Assembly: GCA_963662175.1 (NCBI GenBank)
Contig: OY759219.1
Location: 27,818,908-27,882,907 of the forward strand
Direction of reading: 5' to 3'
From: Aradus depressus
Lineage: Eukaryota; Arthropoda; Insecta; Hemiptera; Aradidae
Length of the DNA stretch: 64,000 nt
Made by a program: the position numbers and the translations under genes. Below the pieces are notes generated by a model. It did not search any database, was not told where the DNA came from, and was given only the letters and a program-made list of their open reading frames with translations. Positions 53,362 through 63,353 of the stretch are shown here, one piece after another. Position 1 is the stretch's first letter, and every line of letters begins with the position of its first letter.

Positions 53362-53517
53362 TTGCCCCCCCCCCCCCCCCCCCTCCTCCTCCCTCCCCCC
53401 CCCGGATTTTCCCCGCCCCCTCCTCACCCCATCTCGCACTACTTCTTTTATTTCCCTTCTTTTCTTCCTTTTCAAACTTTCAATATTACTGTGCCCTGGG
53501 GGAGGGGGGGGGGGGGG
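53362..53517. repeat. poly-C and poly-G tracts
   Basis: About 19 C at 53366-53384, a second C run near 53395-53403, and about 15 G at 53503-53517. Opposite runs could pair. ORFs here are low-complexity. Confidence 0.8.
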
Positions 53518-53647
53518 CTTTCAAAATTGTTCCTAACCCTTCTTTCCATGAATCATTGACTCCAAACTTAATACTATTGTAATATATTAGTTTTTGTTAA
53601 AAAAAAAAAAAACATTTTTGAGAGTAATGTCTTGGCAAATCGTTATT

Positions 53648-53895
53648 ACTCACTTATACTCTGGTGTTACTCACTGATACTGTGGTGTTATTCACTGATA
53701 CTATAGTGTTACTCACTGATACTCTGGTGTTATTCACTGATACTTTGGTGTTACTCATTGATAATGTAATGTTACTCACTGATACTCTGGTGTTATTCAC
53801 TGATACTTTGGTGTTACTCATTGATACTGTAATGTTACTCACTGATACTCTGGTGTTATTCACTGATACTTTGGTGTTACTCAATTTATCAGTGA
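53648..53895 (+). repeat. 21-bp minisatellite with 63-bp higher order
   Basis: Twelve units of 'gatactctggtgttattcact' type. The triplet of 'ctctggtgttattc', 'ctttggtgttactc' and 'ctgtaatgttactc' variants repeats. It ends with a partial inverted unit 'atcagtgagtat'. Frames are open on both strands only because 21 is a multiple of three. Confidence 0.95.
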
Positions 53896-54343
53896 GTATC
53901 TGAGGTGTTACTATTTAACATGTAGTAGAATACTAAAATGACTCTCCTAATGCCCGGTGTTGCGTTTTCGCAACAGCCTAATTTGCATACTAAATGCATA
54001 GCTATAATTTTTTTAAACATTTTCCCCAGTTAGAATGAGTCACAAAGAGTAGTTTCCCAAAGGATTATTTGAAAATTAAAAAAAAAATAAAAAAAATAGT
54101 GGGCATGGGTTAAACACCACTGACTAGAAAAGAAGAAAAACTGAAAGGATGCTAAATAAGGGTTATGCTGGAGGTACAACTGGCCTACCAATATTTACAA
54201 GGGACCCCTTGTCCCTATCTCGTCCTCTGGACAGTAAATAAATCGTTATTCCTACCTCTCCCACCTCCTGCTCCACAAGTTCCCCAGAAGTATCATCTTT
54301 CAATGAAGGGAGCTACAGGCTATCCATACAACATGAAGGATAA
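53896..54343. other. no supported gene
   Basis: Nothing recognised; short ORF 54165-54356 has no domain. Confidence 0.45.
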
Positions 54344-54655
54344 TGGAGGGCACTAGTAGCTCAGAGTAGCGTCTTCGCATAGTCAGCTCAAGATCGCTGG
54401 TTCGAAAATCGACCAAGGCCCTTTAGGTTATTATCTGAGAAGTAAAAAAAAAAAATGAGCACGCCGTCCTTCGGATGAGACGATAAGCCATAATCCTGTA
54501 CGATCTCAGGTATTCATTGAAGAGACCTTACCTTTGATAACTAATTCTCAGTAGGGAAAAGTTAGGAATCCCACAGTCGAGAGGAGCTCATGTCTACCTG
54601 AGCAAGGACAGAGCACTCTGGTAGTAGGCGATATAACCTCGTAGTTACTAACATT
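54344..54655 (+). repeat. SINE S1, sense, diverged
   Basis: Head 'gggcactagtagctcagag', degenerate B box 'ggttcgaaaat', body 'cgccgtccttcggatgagac', tail 'cgatataacctcgtagtta'. Confidence 0.8.
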
Positions 54656-54740
54656 GTGAAGTTAATCTAGTGGTACTTACTAGTAAAAAAAAAACTTGTC
54701 TCCTCTATCAGTTGCTCTAAATTTGACTATTAAATTCGTC

Positions 54741-55075
54741 GGTTAGGTTAGATTTTGTGACTCATGTCCGGGCTTTAACTACGAGGTCATATCGTCTACT
54801 ACCAGAGCACTCTTTCGTCACTCTGGTGGACATAAGCCCGACTCTACTATAGCAGTCCGAAATTTTTATTCACATGGGGCAGGGGTCTTTAACGAGTACC
54901 TGACATCGTACAGGCTCGGGACCATCGCTTAACGTCCCATCGGAAGAACGGCGTGCTTTAAGTTTATTTTACCTCCCAGATATAATAAACTAAGGGCCTC
55001 GGTCGGGTTTCGAACCCACGATCTTGAGTTCAGAAGGCAAGCACGCATACCACTGAGCTACCGGCGCCCTTTTAA
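54741..55075 (-). repeat. SINE S1, antisense, near full length
   Basis: Tail 'ggttaggttagattttgtga' to head 'accactgagctaccggcgcc'. Lies 86 bp from the inverted copy at 54344, forming a potential hairpin pair. Confidence 0.9.
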
Positions 55076-55189
55076 AGTGGTCGGTGAAACAGCGTTATAA
55101 TACTTCTCCAGCACGAATTGATCAACTAAGAGGCTTCTCTCTCCCTCCAAAACCAATCGATCGGGCTAAAAATCAATAGTAGATCATCA

Positions 55190-55440
55190 CTGTAGTTTCT
55201 GTATTTAATATTATTATTTTCGTACTAATTTATTTTCTAGTATTAATTTTTTTCATTTTTTGATCATTTATTTTTATTTTTACTAGTATTATTAGTAATC
55301 ACATGGATGTCAGACTCAAAGAGTTAATAGCTGTTTCAAGTATCTAATTTATAAGCTATCTTAATGTATATATTTTTATGACATAACTATTAGAATTTCT
55401 GGTTTAATATTCTTAAATAAATATTATTATTAAATTGTAT
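55190..55440 (+). repeat. non-LTR 3' tail, same family as 2443-2660
   Basis: 'tattagtaatcac', 'gtcagactcaaag', 'ctaatttataagctatctta' and 'atgtatat', ending in TATTATTATTAAA. Positions 55441-55984 are AT-rich with nothing recognised. Confidence 0.5.
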
Positions 55441-55984
55441 TTAAGAGGAAGAAAATTTTTTACTCATTTTTTTATTTCTGTATCAATTTTAATTTTATTA
55501 ATAAGATTCTTTTTTCTCAATTTTTATTCTCTGTCAATTTTTATTTATTTTTCTCTATTTAATTAAAAAAGGGACGTATCTATTTTGCTGCTACTCAGAA
55601 TATAAGTTTTAATTTTATTTTTAATCTTGTCTATATTATTTATGAAGACTGGATGAACTCCTTACAATAAAATGTATTTGTTTCTTAGATTGAGTAATGA
55701 TTTATAATTTATTACTATAATATATTATTATAGCATTACTTTACTCATTTATTATCTGACTTCTCAAAGAATAGCAATTACAAACGTTTCTGGAAGCACT
55801 CCCACCAGTATCTATAATACATGTTAGGTCAATTATTGTTTCTGTCAATCAGAAACTTTCTTTTATACAACATATTTATTGCGTCGACTTCTATATTCTT
55901 ACTTCTATATTATTCAGAAGGAATAGTTAATCTAAAGAACACATGTATAATAGATACTGATGATGGGAGTGCTTTAGTTAGTTA

Positions 55985-56312
55985 TTATAACTCTTGTCCA
56001 GGCTTTAACTACGAGTACGAGGTCATATCGCCTACTACCAGATCGCTCTTTCGTCACTCTGGTGGACATGAGTCCGATTCTACTGTGGGAGTCCTAAATT
56101 TAGTCTACCTTGGTTTATTCACCTGGGGGTAGTAGTCTTTAATGAGTACCTGACATCGCACAGGCTTCAGACCAACGTTCAATCCGAAGGACGGCTTTCG
56201 CAAGGGTTCTTCACTTTCCAGATAAAAAACTTGAGAGCTTCGGCCGGGTTTCGAACCCGCGATCTTGAGCTCAATAAGCAGGCAAGCATACCATTGAGCG
56301 ACCGGCGCCCTC
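55985..56312 (-). repeat. SINE S1 variant, antisense, complete head
   Basis: The middle is the variant form ('cgttcaatccgaaggacgg', 'cttcactttccagataaaaa'). Head 'cgggtttcgaacccgcgatc' to 'accattgagcgaccggcgcc'. Confidence 0.85.
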
Positions 56313-56344
56313 TATGATTGCTATAGAGAATAAAAAAAAATATA

Positions 56345-57259
56345 CAGTAGGCAAAAAAAGTATTTGCACACCATAAACATTTGGGTTTATTTTTAACTAC
56401 TAACTGAGAATAACATGAAATTAATTTGTTTTATTCTATCATTGCTTAGATTCAAAAATATAATAGCAGTTGTCTAAAAAAAATCATTTAATAATTATAT
56501 CAACACAATTAACAGAATTTCACGCAAAAAAAGTATTTGCACGCTCATATTATTATACATATCACAATTATTAGTTTGGTTCGGTAGAGGTAATTCGTTC
56601 GGTAGTTTGTTTCATTGTTTACAAACAAATAAGGATTAATACGCACTATGATTCAGTTGAACTTTGTGTTTGAATTGATTAACATGCCGAAGAAAAACGA
56701 AATATCGCGTTCTGATCGTGAAAAAATCATTTTTTTGCATGAGTTAGGCAAAAGTTACCGTGAAATCGGAAAAATCGGGTTTTCAACAGTTCGATATATT
56801 GTTAAAAAAAAAAAGAATTGACTGGTAGTGTTGAAAACAAACCCCGGAAAGGACGACCATCCAAACTCACGCATCGACAAAAACGTGAAATAGTGCGAAA
56901 TGCTCTTAAAAATCCAAAATCTAGTGCGCAAAAAATTGCTGATGACTTGGCGACAACATCTCGGAATGCTGTTACGTCACAAACAGTAAGGAACGTTCTC
57001 CATAATGAGGGAATAAAAGGAAGGCGCCCTCAAAAGAAAGACATTGTAATTTTCAGGCTGTGCAAATACGTATTTTGGGTAAAATTTTCTTAATTCTGTT
57101 ACTGTTAAAGTTAAGTTAGTTATTATTAAATATTTAAGGACAAATTCTTGAATCTTCTTACATTTAGACAAGAAAAAATTTTTTATTGTGTTATTTACAA
57201 TTACTTATTGTCGTTAAATAAAAAATTTCATGCTGTGCAAATACTTTTTTTGCCTACTG
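56345..57259 (+). mobile_element. Tc1/mariner element, internally deleted (915 bp)
   Basis: Terminal inverted repeats of about 27 bp start CAGTAGGCAAAAAAAGTA on both ends and are flanked by TA (56343-56344 and 57260-57261). The inside encodes only the DNA-binding half of a transposase (56684-57092, frameshifted). The DDE catalytic half is gone and the frame runs straight into the 3' end. Confidence 0.85.
56684..57092 (+). pseudogene. Tc1-like transposase DNA-binding domain, frameshifted
   Basis: ATG at 56684 gives MPKKNEISRSDREKIIFLHE and LGKSYREIGKIGFSTVRYIV, a first helix-turn-helix. The frame is lost at a run of about 11 A (56803-56813) and reaches a stop. The next frame continues with ENKPRKGRPSKLTHRQKR and then VTSQTVRNVLHNEGIKGRRP, the second helix-turn-helix. 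Together these form the bipartite paired-like domain that binds the inverted repeats. After GRRPQKK the homology stops and the frame ends FWVKFS. The poly-A indel could be genuine or a sequencing error. Confidence 0.75.
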
Positions 57260-58140
57260 TATATACATAGAAAAAATCAAATTGCACATTTCAAAAGCAA
57301 GAATTTTTACACTTAAAGCAAAATATTAATTTACTCCCCACTTTTTGCCATAGGCGAAGATAGGAAAGAAAGCACGGTTCACATTATGTTATCGACATTT
57401 TCTGAACTACCTGAAGTAATAAAAATAAATATTACTTTTTGGTTTGTGTAAGAAAATTCTAAATTCATATATAATATTTTATTACAGTATCACTTCTCCC
57501 ATCTAGTTTTTTTATTATTTGCTATGGAGGAAGCAACAAATAAATTAAGTGATGCTGTAATAATATAACATATACAACCGAGGAAGGTAACATTTATTTT
57601 TATTACTTCAGGTAGTTCAGTGAAACATCAATAAATATAACATGAACGCTGTTTAGTCTACAACGTTCATAATGTAAACACACGGCTAATCCCTCTCTGA
57701 GTCTGATACACAGTCCCATGCTATGGTTGCCCGAGAGTGGACCTATTTTATTATTACGGCCCTCCTTCCTTTTTTAGTTTTTTTGAACTTCTATTTGGAC
57801 TTGCTATCTGCCAGTGTCCCCGTTCAGCTTTGTCTTCGTTCGTCCGATGAGCTTCGTTCTTCTGATCTCACCGCTCTTCAGGTTCCATCATCCTTCGAAT
57901 ATCATCAATTTTGTTTGTATTTCAATTTCACTATTTTAACCACACTGTCGTTGTCAACATAAAGATATTTATCATTTTATTTTCATTTTCATTGTGAGCA
58001 CACGTTAATATTTTCAATTTTAATTACATATGGGGTATTCAAACATTGTTTCTTACGGAACTACTTTCGTTCTACGTAGTCCATAGTCGATTATATTTTT
58101 TATTATATTACTTTCAGTGATTATTTTTTAACAATATAAA
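57260..58140. other. no supported gene
   Basis: AT-rich. A short inverted pair of 'aataaaaataaatattact' type lies at 57417 and 57590. ORF 57723-57962 has no domain. Confidence 0.45.
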
Positions 58141-58228
58141 TTTATATATATATATATATATATATAAATTTATAGGTATATATATATACCTTTATTGGTA
58201 TATATATATTATTTATAGGTATATATAT
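58141..58228. repeat. TA microsatellites
   Basis: Several TATATA runs separated by 'aaatttataggta' and 'cctttattggta'; partly self-complementary. Confidence 0.8.
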
Positions 58229-58610
58229 GAGGAGTTTGGAGCCAGAGCGGACCATCCCACAATTTTTCGGAAAATGAGTTATTACCATCCTGATGTTGGC
58301 ATAGGTTCCCTTTTTCAAAACCAGTGTGGATCACTTAGTTTCTTCACTTCAGTGATAGATAGCAGCACTTTAAGTTTAGTCCACAAGTATATTGTGCATA
58401 TATTTTCAAAGTCACAATGGATCATACGGCCTTCAAAAACTTTATAGAACACAAAAAGGGATCACTCATCCAATACTATTCTAAAATTTCAAATATAAAT
58501 AAATATTTGGGTCCCATTTATGTAGATAAACAAAATGTACTCAATTTTCAATTGCCATTTTCTACCTGTTCAGTTTCAACCAGTTGGTCCGCTCTGGCTC
58601 CAAACTCCCC
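58229..58610. mobile_element. small DNA element with 25-bp inverted repeats
   Basis: Left 'ggagtttggagccagagcgg' plus 'acca' and right its exact reverse complement (58585-58608). Flanks are TA-rich. It encodes a 72-codon frame starting MDHTAFKNFIEHKK at 58417 that runs into the right repeat; it is not recognised. The superfamily is unknown. Confidence 0.7.
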
Positions 58611-58950
58611 ATATATACATTTCTTTTTGTTTTAAGAATTGATATTCTGTTTGTTTTTATTATAGATCCGATATGTCCGATAATATATAATAATTATTTA
58701 CCCAATCTTTTCGACATATTTTGATAAGAATTTCTTTTTTAAACTCTAGTTAATTTTTAATTTTATTTTGATTAACAGGATGCATTTCTCTTTCTTATAA
58801 TATATCATTTTTTTTACATTGTTCTCAGTATTATTAATATTTTGTGTCCCCTTTATTTTTGTTCTCCGTTTCTCTATCATGTGCTTCTCCAATAATTAAG
58901 AAGCTCCGGCGAAATTTAATTTTTTTTGAGGATTTCCCTATTCAAATGGA
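58611..58950. other. no supported gene
   Basis: AT-rich; nothing recognised. Confidence 0.5.
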
Positions 58951-59682
58951 ATAGGGAGCCTTGAATTATCCGACGAATCAACTCCACCCTGGCCTGGTCA
59001 TACAGCAGGCAATCGAGGACTACATGTTCTACTGTCTCGATGCCCCCACAGGAACAGTATGGGTTGTTCTTCCTTCTAAAGAAGAAGAGTTTGGAGTTGA
59101 AATTTCCGTGACCTGATAATACCTGGGACGTCCAGTGTCCCTGCTGTACTAACGTTGAGTTGAGGCGTAGCCGGACATCCGGAATTTAGTAATAATAATA
59201 ATTCTTTATTGCATAGGAAGATACATGGATCTTATTGCAAGAGATTGGAGTCTTATATACAATAGTGACCTTATAGACATAATGCAAAATATATAAAAAA
59301 CAAAGTAAATAATTGAGAACATAAAAAGCAGACTCAGGAAAAAAAAATGAAGATCTTTCATGCGTATAAATAATAGAAATAGATAATAAATAGAAATAGA
59401 TATTAATATTGATATACATCCGGAATGTATTATAAGTGTTTCGGCTGTCCGTTCTCTCCATTATTGGACAATGTCCTTGCAACGCTCTGGTCTAGACTGT
59501 CCACGCTTCTCTTCTTCCATGGCTTGGCGTAAGGGCTTATTAATATCTGCTCCTAATGGCATATTGCATCTGTAGCACCATCCAAGACCAAGTCTATGGA
59601 CTGTAGCGCAGCCGTAGACAATTCGATAAGCTCTTGTAACCCTCAAAAGAGCTCTCTGTCTAGCTGGGGGCCAGCAAAACAA
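58951..59682 (-). pseudogene. R1-type LINE ORF2 C-terminal fragment, split by an insertion
   Basis: On the minus strand from 59682: WPPARQRALLRVTRAYRIVY, the R1-clade block after RT. After a frame change comes a segment read as DVRLRLNSTLVQQGHW, then SGHGNFNSKLFFFRRKNNPY and CSCGGIETVEHVVLDCLLYD. The last is the CCHC-like end (C-x-C-G...E-H...D-C) of R1/TRAS-like elements. The insertion at 59186-59415 interrupts it. Frameshifts are present. It is a dead copy. Confidence 0.7.
59186..59415 (-). mobile_element. retroelement 3' fragment with (ATT)n tail and 11-bp duplication
   Basis: Minus strand ends 'gcaataaagaattattatta'. The flanks ACATCCGGAAT at 59175-59185 and 59416-59426 are identical. 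Length 230 bp, no coding. A clear target-primed insertion into the R1-like fragment. Confidence 0.85.
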
Positions 59683-59957
59683 ACATTAACAAATTAAGGA
59701 AGTTTGAAATCAAGGTTCTCCGATTGGCAGTAAAGGCCCCTTGGTTCGTCCGAGACAGCCAAATCCGGCGTGAGATTGGAGTGCCGGAAGTTGCAGACCA
59801 TATCACCCAGGTTACACAGCAGTTCCACGATGGTCTTGTCGATGTGCCGGCCGCTATCTTCTTCACCCTCGGTCGGAACACCCCCAAACAGGCGACTCGA
59901 ACCTCGGCTATCTCTCCTATCTTTGCCCATGGCGAAAAGTGGGGAGTAAATTCATGA
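59670..59957 (+). pseudogene. Jockey-type ORF2 C terminus, plus strand
   Basis: Frame ASKTNINKLRKFEIKVLRLA followed by VKAPWFVRDSQIRREIGVPE and VADHITQVTQQFHDGLVD. APW(Y/F)VRNxxIHRDLGIPxVxEEI...KYxxRL is the hallmark end of Jockey ORF2. It meets the R1-like fragment tail to tail at 59670-59682. The trailing residues to the stop are not conserved. The antisense ORFs are shadows. Confidence 0.75.
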
Positions 59958-60425
59958 TTTCGCATCAAGCGCAAAAATTCTTGCTTACAAATGTGCGAAT
60001 TGATTTCCAAAAGAAGACATCTTAAAGCCTTGTTCTCAGTTAGTATAACATAAACGAAGCCTAGTGATGCGAGTATTTATCAGATCTGCCTGTTGGATAC
60101 CGATAGAGTTGTCTGACATCAGCGTTGAAGTCTAGTATTTGATTTGTCAAGGTAACTCGACTTAACAATTTCGTTAGTTGGCTGATCGGTGGGTTGGTTA
60201 ACCACCGAATTAAAGTCACCTAACTCACTAACGGGCCTGACTAATACGACTAAAATCACGGGTCGATAGTCAATCGGAACGAGAAAATCACCCTTACCCA
60301 AACCCATCAAGTTTTTAAAATACTTTTTAAAAATTGTAATAAAAAAGAGTATGCTTATGAAATCACTATGTAGTCTGTGAATGGGTTGCTACTTTCTGCA
60401 ATTTAGATCATTAACTAAACATAAA
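59958..60425. other. no supported gene
   Basis: Nothing recognised. Confidence 0.5.
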
Positions 60426-60427
60426 CG

Positions 60428-61067
60428 GCGTAGCCAAGGGGGGGGGAGGGCAGGGGGGCGCGTGCCCCCCCCCCCCCCCTGGCCAGATCAAAAACCAAGA
60501 TAAAAATTAAATAAACTAAAAAAATTGTTTTTATTAAAAATGGATTGCTTGCAAGTTACCAATAGGATCTTCAAATTTCCCATGCGTCTGATTCCTAAAT
60601 CAGCAATCAGCTGTTACATAAATGCACATGTACAAAATAAGTCATATTACATTTATTTAGATATACATGAATTAGATCATTTATTTTCCTCGCTCAAAAT
60701 CTTCATTTATGTTATACTTTAGACTCTTAAAGCTGATTTTTCATGCGCAGTAAAAATGCAAAGCGCAGCAGCAGCAAATGCACGCTGTTGGATGTGAGTA
60801 ATTTATATTCTACAAGCACAGAAACTACGGCGTGCATTTGCTGCTGCTGCGCTTTGCATTTTTGCTGCTCATGTAAAATCAACTTGAGTATTACAGTCTG
60901 TGGTTACCTCAGGGGGAGCTTCTAGAGGTCCGAGCCTCCCAAATTAATAACAAAAAGACTGCAACGCTAGCCATGGAAACTGCAGGCTGTGCCCCCGGGA
61001 GTCTATACCCCCACCCTCGTAGGCTAACTTTGCCCGCCCCTGCTCAAAATCCTGGCTACGCCCCTGA
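60428..61067. mobile_element. possible hAT-type MITE with GGCGTAGCC ends
   Basis: Left 'cggcgtagccaagg' at 60428. On the right the minus strand reads 'caggggcgtagccaggattt' from 61067. Such ends are common in hAT MITEs. Long G and C runs follow the left end (60440-60478). No flanking duplication was found. Confidence 0.45.
60730..60885. repeat. strong hairpin, 44-bp GC-rich stem plus weaker extension
   Basis: 'atgcaaagcgcagcagcagc' and 'aaatgcacgc' on the left are matched by 'gcgtgcatttgctgctgctg' and 'cgctttgcat' on the right. 'agctgattttt' pairs with 'aaaatcaactt' outside. The loop is about 45 bp. Confidence 0.85.
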
Positions 61068-61259
61068 ATATAGTTGACAGAAAATTTGGGATGAGGATTC
61101 AGGAGCCCCTGTGTAGGTCAACTGTTGATTTGTAGCCAAAACGGTCGTGTTTAATTAATTCGTGCTGGGGAATTACATTACTGGTGATTCACCCAAAGGT
61201 TTTTTTTTTTCTTTAAGAGAATATCCTATCTATATCTGAACCTCACAAGGACGGATAGC
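61068..61259. other. no supported gene
   Basis: Short family A scrap ('gggatgaggattcaggag'), otherwise nothing. Confidence 0.4.
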
Positions 61260-61267
61260 CCCACGAC

Positions 61268-62242
61268 TAGGGATCTATCGATACAAGTGAATACAAGTAA
61301 AGTATCGATACTTTTGGCCGATACAAGTACTTTTGGTATCGATACTTTTCTCTCGATATCAAGTAGGTATCGAATAGATATTACTTGTATCGATTCAAAG
61401 TACTTGTTTCAAATTTCAACAATTAAAAAAAATTATATACATTTTTCAATCCATCAAAATCGTTCACCGTTTAATTTCTTACAATTTTCTTTTATTTGTT
61501 GTAATAAAATACTGAACTCAAATTACGGTCCACGAACAAATGATATATATCGATGGTGATAACCTCATGATGTGTCCTTAATCCTTACCTTATTTACATT
61601 AAATGGTTTATCGTTTATGAAGGTATACGTTTGTTCAATTTTGAACAGAACCGAGAACATTATTACGATTTCAGCATTTTATTTTATTTTAATATTTCAT
61701 TTTGCCAGTTAAAAATTATGTCTCATCCTACTGCGAAAGTGTGGATTTATTACACTAAGAACGATTCGATCTCATGGACTTATAAAGTGTTTTTAAAAAG
61801 TGAAATATTGTGGAAATACGAATAGTCTCCAGTAGTTTTATATCCTTAGTAAAAATAAATTGTATGTTTATTTTATAAGGCTTTATATTATTTTCAGTAG
61901 GTTTTTAATAATATAATTTCATCTTATTTGTTTCTTATGCCCACTCCAATATTTCATTTATATCTTTCAATTGTTATTGTGTTTTTTATTATTATTATAT
62001 AGGTATATATATTATACATGGTTTAGAACTAATTAAAACGAAGTACTCGATGCAATACTATTTTTATTTAAATCTATATAGATTTATAGACTTTTAAAAA
62101 TTAATTATAACGAACTACTTGATTCAATCGATACGTATAGGTATCGATACTTGTTATTCGATATATGAGTAGTATCGAAAGTTTTATTCGATACTACTCA
62201 TGAGTTAAAGTATCGATACTTTTTGGTATCGATTGAACCTTA
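61268..62242 (+). mobile_element. hAT-like element copy 2, perfect 8-bp target duplication
   Basis: Starts TAGGGATCTATCGATAC and ends with the reverse of TAAGGTTCAATCGATAC. Flanks CCCACGAC at 61260-61267 and 62243-62250 are identical, the 8-bp size expected of hAT. Many ATCGATAC subterminal repeats. The single short ORF matches copy 1. 975 bp; the catalytic region is absent. Confidence 0.85.
61631..61825 (+). pseudogene. hAT transposase BED-like N terminus
   Basis: Frame contains MSHPTAKVWIYYTKNDSISW, then TYKVFLKSEILWKYE and a stop. The MSHPTAKVWIYYTKN block is shared with 4003-4206. The methionine of MSHP (about 61720) is the likely start; upstream codons look like UTR. No zinc-ligand cysteines are left, so a functional BED finger is unlikely. 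Confidence 0.5.
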
Positions 62243-62250
62243 CCCACGAC

Positions 62251-62755
62251 TACCCCCTTTCGTTGTGAACCCCCTACGATCTACACAAAGGTGACCCAGT
62301 GGACCCTTTGGTTATTCTAGTCCCCCATCAAACTAGCCTCCCAGATGTGCAATAACTACCCCAAGTCTCCTCAAACTTCCCTCACTCAACTCATTACCCG
62401 ACATAACTCTCTACCACAACCAACTTTCTTAACGTCTCTTTACAAGTTGTCCTTTTGCCTCTAAATAACACTCAATCCTTTTTCAGAGTTTGGAAGCCTC
62501 GATTAGATACTTCATCTTTGGGCAGAGAGAGCGAGATATGAGACCACAGATGAGGACATCAGAAGCTTGAATAATGTACTTAGAAGATACTTACTTTGAC
62601 TAGAAAAATGACTGAAATTAGATACTTTAGAAAAAAAAATTATAGAATATAGAAACTTCTTTAGAAAAATTAAAGAAGAAATAGCAGAGCTTAAATAATA
62701 TGAAAAATGAAAAATATAAGATATCGAAAAACCCTTAAAGTATCTACTTATTAAA
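62251..62755. other. no supported gene
   Basis: C-rich start then A-rich text; nothing recognised. Confidence 0.5.
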
Positions 62756-62757
62756 CT

Positions 62758-62960
62758 AATTATTCATTTATAATTTTTTATTTATTCATTTATATATTTT
62801 CTATTTATTTAGACTTTTTTAATTATTCATTTATATATTTTCTATTTATTTAGACTTTTTTATTTATTCATTTATATATTTTCTATTTATTTAGGCTTTT
62901 TTATTTATTCATTTATATATTTTCTATTTATTTAGACTTTTTTATTTATTCATTTATAAT
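62758..62960. repeat. 42-bp AT-rich tandem array
   Basis: Four to five units of 'ttatttattcatttatatat', 'tttctatttatttagac' and 'tttt'. A related single unit lies at 1920-1965. Confidence 0.9.
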
Positions 62961-63353
62961 TGATTAACATATATATTGTGGCATTTTGTGTTTAGCCACA
63001 TAGTAAATAAAAAAATAAAAGAGAAATTATAGTTAATTTAATATTATCAGGTATGGTATTAGGAAGAGACTAGTGGAGGCTGTTAATCCTATAGAATGGG
63101 ACTGTTTTGATGACAAGTTGGAAGTTGGCAGGAGTGTTGGGTGATGTCACGTACCCTATGTTGAGCAGAACGTTTAAGGATGCTAGGAAATTTGCTAATT
63201 AAATGTTTTATTTAACGCTTTTGTGAACTTTTGTTTGTTTAAACACGTAAACAAATTGTCTCAAGAAAATTTACCTTTTTATTATTTGAAAAGTTATTTA
63301 TACCCATAAAAGTGAGCAAAATTACTTACTTTTCACTCAAGTTACGGGTGAGA
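62961..63353. other. no gene seen; upstream region of the Jockey-type ORF
   Basis: May include the 5' UTR of the LINE starting at 63354. No boundary can be fixed. Confidence 0.4.

Noticed and set aside
59694..60010. Antisense ORFs over the Jockey-type end
   Set aside because: Shadow frames of the plus-strand Jockey sequence.
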